Shown here: positions 36,104-45,100 of the stretch, in pieces
Position numbering within the stretch: position 1 is the first letter of the stretch
Layout: each line of letters begins with the position of its first letter
Source of the DNA: Eumeta japonica
Taxonomy: Eukaryota; Arthropoda; Insecta; Lepidoptera; Psychidae
DNA: 64,000 nt
Assembly: GCA_005406025.1 (NCBI GenBank)
Contig: BGZK01000880.1
Coordinates: forward strand, 1-64,000
Reading direction: 5' to 3'
Position numbers and translations under genes: made by a program
The notes under the pieces: generated by a model
What the model was told of the DNA's origin: nothing
Databases searched by the model: none
The model's input: only the letters and a program-made list of their open reading frames with translations

Positions 36104-39100
36104 GTATGTATTATCTTTTTAAATCTATCTGGTATATCTATACTACATTTGCTCCTTTTTTTCAATTTCATTTAATTGTATCCAAATAGAAAAATATAGT
36201 TATACGGTAATAAATAGAATTATTTATGGATATCTTATATCCATACATTTTATATATAAAATAAATGGAAATTGGTGGTCCGGAAGCGATTGCCCATTGA
36301 TTTAAAGCTAAAACACCAAAATAAATTTTGATGCTTTCTCCCAAATTTCACAGTATCTTTGAGTGGTTCTTTCGTTCTTTTAACTTTGCCGCATTAAATA
36401 TTGAGGAGATATGATATTGAAAACAGTTTTATTGAGATTGAAACAACAGAGTCAAAAGCAGGGTAGTATGTAACCCAAGTTATTGTCATAGAAAAAATGC
36501 TATCTATGGAGAAGCTACAGCGAAAAACATTTATAAGGGTCATGTTCAAAACGTTGTACTTGTCAATGATTATAGAACTTTATATCCATTAAAACATGTG
36601 TTGTCTACTAGACTGAATCCAATATGTGTAAATTCTTTTAGAGTATAAGTTGACAATAACATTGATCTATTTGTAAATACTGTTAGAACATCAAAAAAGG
36701 GATAATAAATTATGATGCAAATGAACTATTACTATTTAACTTGGAGATACAGTAGAAACTTGATTAACCGGACTAATTGTTGTTAGGCATTTGGATAATC
36801 AAAAATTTGGATAATCAAAAATCTGGATAATCGAATGTATGAAGAAAAGCGGGTTTTATGCATATGTAGTACATAATGTTATGTGTTTATTAAATATAAC
36901 AAATACATATTAACGAAAATCAATGTTTATTAAGAAATTATTAACAGATACATTTTCCAACATGCACTGTATGCACTTATTTGTGTCCAAACATATTTTC
37001 TTAGATTATGTATATTGTACATATATACTAAAATACTATAGCCTTGTCATGAAATTAAATATTTAGGTATGTACGTATAATTGCTTAACAATATGTATTT
37101 GGTAATTTGCATTTGTTAAACATAAAATAAAAGATGTAATAAGTTTAATTTGGTTTAAAATATTTGGTAATTGTCATTTGACATAAGCCACGTTTTCTCT
37201 TCATTGCTGCTATGTCATGAATTTGTTTCAGCTGTAGTAAACTTATAGTATCACTCTCTGTTTGTTTTTCAAACCACTTGAGAACTGTTTCCAGGGCATG
37301 AAGTGCTTCATCATGAGATGGTCCTGCATCATTTTCCATGTCTAGATTTTCCTCTGTTTCATCTTCTTGCATTTCTGGCTGTTCTTTTATCTGCAATATG
37401 TTTTCTACAATTTTGTCAACCATCAGTTACTTGCCACAAACGATTCATTGCCATCAAATTTTTTTATTTAACTGGCTTTTTCACTGAGTAAAGGACCAGA
37501 TATCGGTTGCCCAGTTGATCATTTTTGTAAAAACCAAAATTTAAAGCGTCTTTTAAAAGTTCATTTTTGGTTTCTTCATCATTTTCCGATGTTTACTCCT
37601 GTCTTTACTATCTAATTTGCAAGTGTACAACAAAATTGAATCGGTATTCTTCTTACTATCACTTATCATGGATGTACCTACTCCATACTTATCAGCTAAC
37701 TTATGATTGTTTTCTTCTTTTTTTAATGAGTCAATAATATTTATTTTGTCTTTACGCGTTAACACTACTCTCATACGCTTTGACATTTTTTAATATATAG
37801 ATATGACACGCATGTCAGAGCAGAGTAACAATTGCTAACTAACTACAACAATAAGGAAACGCGTGGGCAGCGATCCCGCGGGGCGCGGGCGAGGGTAACA
37901 CCAGTCTGTCATGTTATTAAATACCCACAAGTCGAATTTATGCAAAAATTCGACTTGTAGTTATTTAATATATTGGTCGTGGTTGGTAGTCCGGATAATC
38001 ACAAATCTGTATAACTATATAACTAAGGGCCGGATAATCAAGTTTCTATTGTACATTAATAATACAGGTTTGCCAGAAGAATGTTGTTAAAAGTTTTGTA
38101 TTTTGGAAATCGTATGCCATTAATTCGAAGATATAACAAAAAATTTGCAACAAAATACAAAAAATTTGGATGTAAAACAGATCCATTACATCCTTGGTTA
38201 CCTAGTTCTATTACTGATGTTTGGAAATAATGGGAAAATTAATAGTTTAATAAACTTTAGAGTTAATTTATTCTCATAAATTAATTGATTGATTATTGTT
38301 TAAATACTTATTACAATTATATAATTGTGAATCATATGTTACAAAATAGCACCATTATATCTGGTTGTTTTTGGAACTAAAAATGACATTAGTTCACTCA
38401 TTTTATTTTTTTTTTTTTTCATTTAAAAAAGTTGTTGCAACATCATTAAATCCAAAAATTTTATCAGTATTACATTCAGAAAGACAACTTATATTTTGTA
38501 TCTACAATTAATACTCAACCATGGTTTAAGGATAAAGCATGGCAATTAACAATTATACCCATTTTTAAAATGAAATAAAATAATTATCTATTTACTATTT
38601 AAAAAAATCATTAATAAATATTAAGTCTCAATAAACATTTTTCATATGAAATACTCTTCAAGATTCTCCTATATTTTAATAAAGACCTAATGTTTACAAA
38701 TAAATATTTTACATACTTTTTTTTCATTCTTACAAAATCCTAAAATAATACAGAAGCAAGATCATTTTCTTATTCATCTATTAATTTTGTAATTAATTAT
38801 ATTGAGCTATTTTAAACATTTACCTCACAAATCAATATAATTAACACTTTCTAATTGGGTTTAAGGTGAGATAGAATGAGTGATATTTTAGTAGATATAT
38901 TGTTTCCAGTTGTGTATACCAAGCAATTGTTACAGTACCTCCAGACAGTCCATTGACTCACGGGCAAGCTTTATATGTTAGAGAGACAGTGCAACGTATC
39001 AAGGAAACAATTCAACGACTTGCCACAGGTAATATCATATATTTATATACATTAATTTTTTTGCTTACTTCTTTTTCCACCTTCTAATTGGTCAATATCA

Positions 39101-42100
39101 GTTTTATTTTCCTTGTATAATATTGAGATGGTTTATTTAGGAATTTAGGGTATAATATAGTGGAATTTCAATAACTCGAATGTCAGGAGAAATGCAAAAA
39201 AATTCAAGTTAATGAGTTTTCGACTTAACAAGAACTTCGAGATACATATGACTGTCGACAAGGAACAAACATAACGTTCACGGCTGTTACTTAGAAAGTT
39301 TCATGAATGTATTCATTCATTGCACGTGTACAAGACAAAAACAATAGATTAGAAGCCCCAAACCCAACATTCATTTTGGAATTTATTGCTTATTATTTCG
39401 AAAAGTAAGACGTCATTATATTTTACCAACTACTTAATTTACGGAGTCTCCTTATTGAAATTGAGTATAGAGTATAAATATGTATTATCAATGGAAATAA
39501 CATTTTGTTTGAGTTACAAAGTCTAAATAATTTGAGATACCACATATTTAGGGGTTCATCTGAAGGGAATGGCAATTTTTTTCAACTTACTGAGGATTTC
39601 GACTTAATAAGGTTCGAGTTATGGAGATTCCACTATATTGATTATATTAAAAAATTTATATCATTCCATTATACTCTTATATTCTTCTTGATAAATCAAT
39701 GTTTTGATTTGAAACATCAGAGAAAAAATTGTTTCAGAACAAGTCAGTAACAGTAACTGCATAGGCCATATTTTTTTATACAATGTTAACCCTTTGAAAC
39801 ATAAAGGACATATACATATAGGGATGGTGCATATGTGTTTAAAAACTACAAGCACCATATTGTAATACATATAAAATATGGTGTTTATAACTAATTGTAC
39901 ATACTACTAATTAATCTACAGGAGTACCATCCCTGCATATTGTGATTATTTTTCCTGACTCAGTTCAGTAAGAGTTCAGTCTTCCATCTTCAATATTCCA
40001 GACCATCGTGATATGCATGGGAGTGTATCAAGAGTCGGCAAGGTGATAGATCGACACTTTATAGCTGATTATGCAGTTGTCGCTCCTAGGGCTGAACAGT
40101 TTTGTAATGATGAAAACCGTACACTCATGGAACAGGCCATTGCACAGCATTTGTACCGTCAGGTGAATATTACATATTTATAGGTTTTGAGTAGCAGTCA
40201 GAACTATGTCAAGAATGGCATCTAGGGCTAAATAGATATCTTAATAACACTAGTTTACAAAATTAAACTTTTTGTCTGTTGCCGCGAATTTTATGGTTGA
40301 TAATGTTCACTTATGACTTGTTTTTGTCAAATCTACCCTCAAAACTTTTTGAGCAGCTCGAGTTACTTTGTTTTTGATTTTTGTCATTTAAACGTATATA
40401 TTGATCTATAACAGGCGCATTTTACAGCATTTAAGATAATCTAAAATTTTGTGTCATGAGTAGTTCAAGGAGACGCTTAAAACAATCCAGATCATTTTGC
40501 TATATATGCGGAGAATATGTTTTCAAAGATTGTAGAAGTTATATCAGAGTTGGTGAAAATACCGATTTAGAGTATTTTGGTATGCTCTTGGATAAAAATG
40601 TGAAGTCTTGGGCACCCAATTGTGTTTATAAATCGTGTGTGGAATATTTAAGATTATGGCAAAGTGGAAAAAGAAGTGCCTTTAAATTTGGAACACCAAC
40701 TATTTGGCGAGAACCACAGAATCATCTTGAAGACTGCTATTTTTGTAGCGTGAACGTAAACGGTTTAAACACTAAAAATCGAGCTAAATGGCAGTATCCA
40801 AGTACTAGTTGTGTTCAACGTCCGGTGCAGTGTCTATCTGACTCTTCAGTACCTAAAAATATATCTAAACCCTTAGAACAAGATATTGAAGAACCAAGCC
40901 CATCACAAAATGATGCAGATTTTGAAGGTATATCAAATAACCCAAAATGCTTTTCCCAGAATGAATCAGATGATCTTGTAAGAGATTTAAATCTTTCTAA
41001 AGGAGCTTCAGCTGAACATACTTCTCGGTCAACAAAGTGGTTACACGCAGTTTCCCTGTTTTATATGTCTTTGAGACAGTAGAGCTAAACAAGAGCATTG
41101 AGTCAGAAGAAACTGGCCTTTGAGAGAAAATATGGAGCCTGGAAAGCAAAATATAGTCCAGAATTCATTAGTAGCTCGTGATAAAATTATCCTTCCACCC
41201 ATTACATATAAAACTGGACATCATGAAACAGTTTGTTAAATCACTAGATAAAGATGGGATCTGCTTTTCTTACATTTGCCAAAAATTCCTCAGCTCACTA
41301 TAGAAAAGATTAAAGCAGGTATTTTTGATGGCCCCCCAATTAGACAACTTACGAATGATACTCAGTTTAGAAATTCTATGACTGAGTTAGAACTAAAGGC
41401 TTGGACTAAAGGCTTGGTGATGCAGAATTTTCTCGGAAATAAAAAATCTGAAAATTATATTGAACTTGTAGAAAATCTTCTGCTACAATTAAAAAATATG
41501 GCGTGTAATATGAGCATAAAACTCCACTTCCTCCATAGTCACCTGCACAGTTTTCTGCAAAATTTATGAGATATGAGCGAAGAGCAGAGAGAGCATATGC
41601 ATCAAGACTAACGCGTCATGGAAGAGCGCTATCAGGGTTCCTGGGATACCAATATGATGGCTGACTATTGTTGGTCTCTGATACATCATTTTCCAAAGTC
41701 TACACATAGGAGAAGAGCTTTAAAACTAAGTTTTTTAGAACTCAATGATTAATTATTTTTTTTAGTAAAGTTTTGCTTAGTAAATACATGTTTTTTCCGT
41801 TTTATACCTACGTAGCTGAAACTCAGAAACTAGAGCTGATGAAAATCTTCTAATTATGTTTTTAAAAATATCATATCATATGTAGTCAGCAACAGCTAAA
41901 ATTTCTTTGGTAACAAATGTACTGTAAACTAGTGTAATAATATAGACTAAAGTTGTTGTTGTTGTTGTTGTCAGTTGTTACTGACAAAGTGTAAATAGAA
42001 TAATGTCACTGTGCAAAACAAATATGCTAAGTAATAAAAACATTTTTGTTTTAATGCTACAATGAATCTATATTTATTTATGGATTCTTATGTATTTAAC

Positions 42101-45100
42101 TACTAAAAGCCCTTTAATAGGTCAATTTTAATATAAAGAAATTGTAGTTCCTTGAGAAACAATTTATTACTGTAGTTATATATTGAAAATGTGAGTATAT
42201 TTTTTTCTATTTTTTAACATTAAGTTCATCTAATATTAGCTTTACCCATGACTCCACCCGCATGGACATAGACAAATTAAGCATGCGCTATTTTCTTATC
42301 TATATCTCCAGCAAGATGCCTGCGAAAACCACATTTGATTCCATACAACAGTTTTTTTTTGTAATGTGAAAATAGACAAACAGAATGACAGATAGATGAT
42401 TTAATGTTTTGGTTCATATTATTTGATGATCCGTCTTGATGGAAGTCTACTTGTTTGGGTTGAACTTAATGGAGATGAATTCAGCTTTATATTATTACAA
42501 ACATCACCATTTATAGCAGACAAATATGCTAGAACGACACTTGGCATTACCTCACTAAGCTAAGAAATGATAGAGCAATGAAAAATTCACAAATTTGTTT
42601 AAAATGGCATGTCGCCATTAGAAAAGCTGACAATGCAATACAATGTTTAATTGAAGAATTTATTTCTTAATATTTGGGCATTGACCATATCAAAAAAGAA
42701 GATTTGAGCATATCAAAATCATTCATCGGAAGTAATAGAAACAAAAAGTTGATATTGATTTTTGATGGAACTATTTGTCCAAAAAATTGCAATTTTTTAT
42801 TCCAGAGACAGAGTTACACAAGTTTGACAACTTACTGAATTTGTTCATAATTACAAGAAGTGCTAAGCATACAATAGTTGTTATGGCCCTCTATGTGCAA
42901 TGACTCGTGACACAACTTTATATTGCATTTCAAATAATGAAATACATCCCCTATACATGTTTTTTGTCCAGTAGGATGTGGCCGTCTTAGATCAAGAATT
43001 CCATATACTTCACACCAAAGACAGAGGTGCTACACAATTACTGATTACTCAAGCCAACAAGTCCAAATAAATAACAATATGTTGTTGTTAAATTTATCAG
43101 AGTGCTTCTGCTCATGGTTTTTATATAACTGTATCCAGCTTTCTTTACCTTTGACAATGTTGAACACAGAATTTGAGTGACCTATGTCATATCAATAGCG
43201 ACACCAATTAATTTAATTGGTATTTTTAAAATTTTCAAAATTTTTGGAGTATCTACTTAGTAAGGTTTATAGTACCTAAACGTTTCTGTATTTAACTCAC
43301 ACTATTAACTACAGTTGCCATAATCTGTTAACGAGTTAGTCTGTAACTGTCATAATTAGTAGGGAGTGTCAATCACACTCCCTACTAATTATGTTTTTGT
43401 AAGTTCCCGATGTTTTAGAATGCCTCCTAAGATAATTTTGACAACACTTTGTCTCATTAATTTCAAATATGTAAAGATAAATTTAGATTTACATTCGTAT
43501 AAGAAGTTTTAAGGTTGATGATTCTACTGATTCTAGGTTTAAAGAGTGAATATATTTTCATGTAATTATTGATTTTCCAAAAAAGAAATAACAGTTAGAA
43601 TTTATTGAGGTGAAAGGAGTTTTAATTCATTCATATTATTTTTGAATTTTTAGGGTATAGAAGAAGCAGGCGATGCAGTAGTACGCGAGGCTAACCTGGA
43701 GGGCGTGGAACGCGTGGAGCCGTTCGCGGCGCTGCAGCGTACAGGCGCTGCTCTGGCGGCCGGCGACGCAGAACCCGCGCTGCGCTGGGCCGAGCGTCAT
43801 GCACACCTGCTGCAACATTCGCCTTTACCATTCAAGCTCCACACTGTACATTTCTTTAAAGTAAGTAATATATTTTTTCATAATTACCATGTCAAAGAAA
43901 AAGCTCATAGTTATTCATATGATAAATTACAAAAATGCTTGTTTAAATCTTAAAATTTGCTGTGGATGTTATATAAATAACATCCATAATTAATAATATC
44001 CATCCATGTTATATATATAACATCCATAATTAATAATATCCATCCATGTTATGTAAATAACATTCATAATTAAACACTAGTGTTTATTGATTTATTATAT
44101 TCATTTGAGTTTCAAAAATATGTTATTGCAGACATAACTTAAAATTTTCTTCAATTTTTTCCTTGTGAGTAGATACTATTCAATATACATAAATACTACT
44201 GGCACTTATATAATTCTATTATCTTACCTATATTTAGCTGAAAATCACTAGCAATATATGCTATATGAAGTATGAAAATATAGTTAGTTACTCTCTGAGA
44301 ATAATGTGGCACACAAATAAGCTACCCGTGTGTGTCTAATTTTACTTCTATATGAAGTGCAGGGTCATCCATTGCGACATATGAACAAACTGCACACTTT
44401 ATGTTGCCATGGTCATGTTTGCACCTAAGTGTACTCAACTAGATGTGAAGACTAAGCTAAATGAGAAGCTCAGATACATTTCTCACATATTAGGTCAGGA
44501 AAAAAGGTTTTTCATATTTTATAAATAAAAAGTTGCAGTAAAATCTGTTTGGTTGTGCTGTTTGTATCTGGCTAGTTTTGATACCACTACATAGTAAAAA
44601 CGGTATTCTGACATTTTTGTACTGTTTTTCTGTCCACTAAAATGAGTGAATCTAACATAGAAATTCAATATATTTTGAGGTTTTATTACAAAAAAAGGAA
44701 AAAATGTGATAGTTTTGACCCATTTGAAAAAAGCTGATACAAAAAAGCTCGATACTTGGGCACGCATGAGCTCATTGAAAGAACTATAATGTATTGTTTA
44801 GTCATTTGTGATTCTCTGTTGAAATGTAATGAAACCAAACCGATTTTGAAAAAATTGAGCGCTGGTGATGGACCTACGACGAGAATGTTAGAAAAAGATA
44901 ATGGTTAAAAGGCAAGCAGCTCCACAGAGTATAGCAAAACCTGAATTAACTTGCAATAAATTGATGCTATGTGTATATGGGGATTGGAATATACATATAG
45001 CCTATTCATTATAAGATTTTATTGCCGGACAAAATTATCAATTTGGATCTCTACTGCTAACAGCTGATGAAACTCAAGCAAGAAGTAGAGAAAAAGTGGC

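Noticed and set aside
44519..44767. 82-codon minus-strand frame as a gene
   Set aside because: It is antisense to a mariner remnant; the mariner reads on the plus strand.
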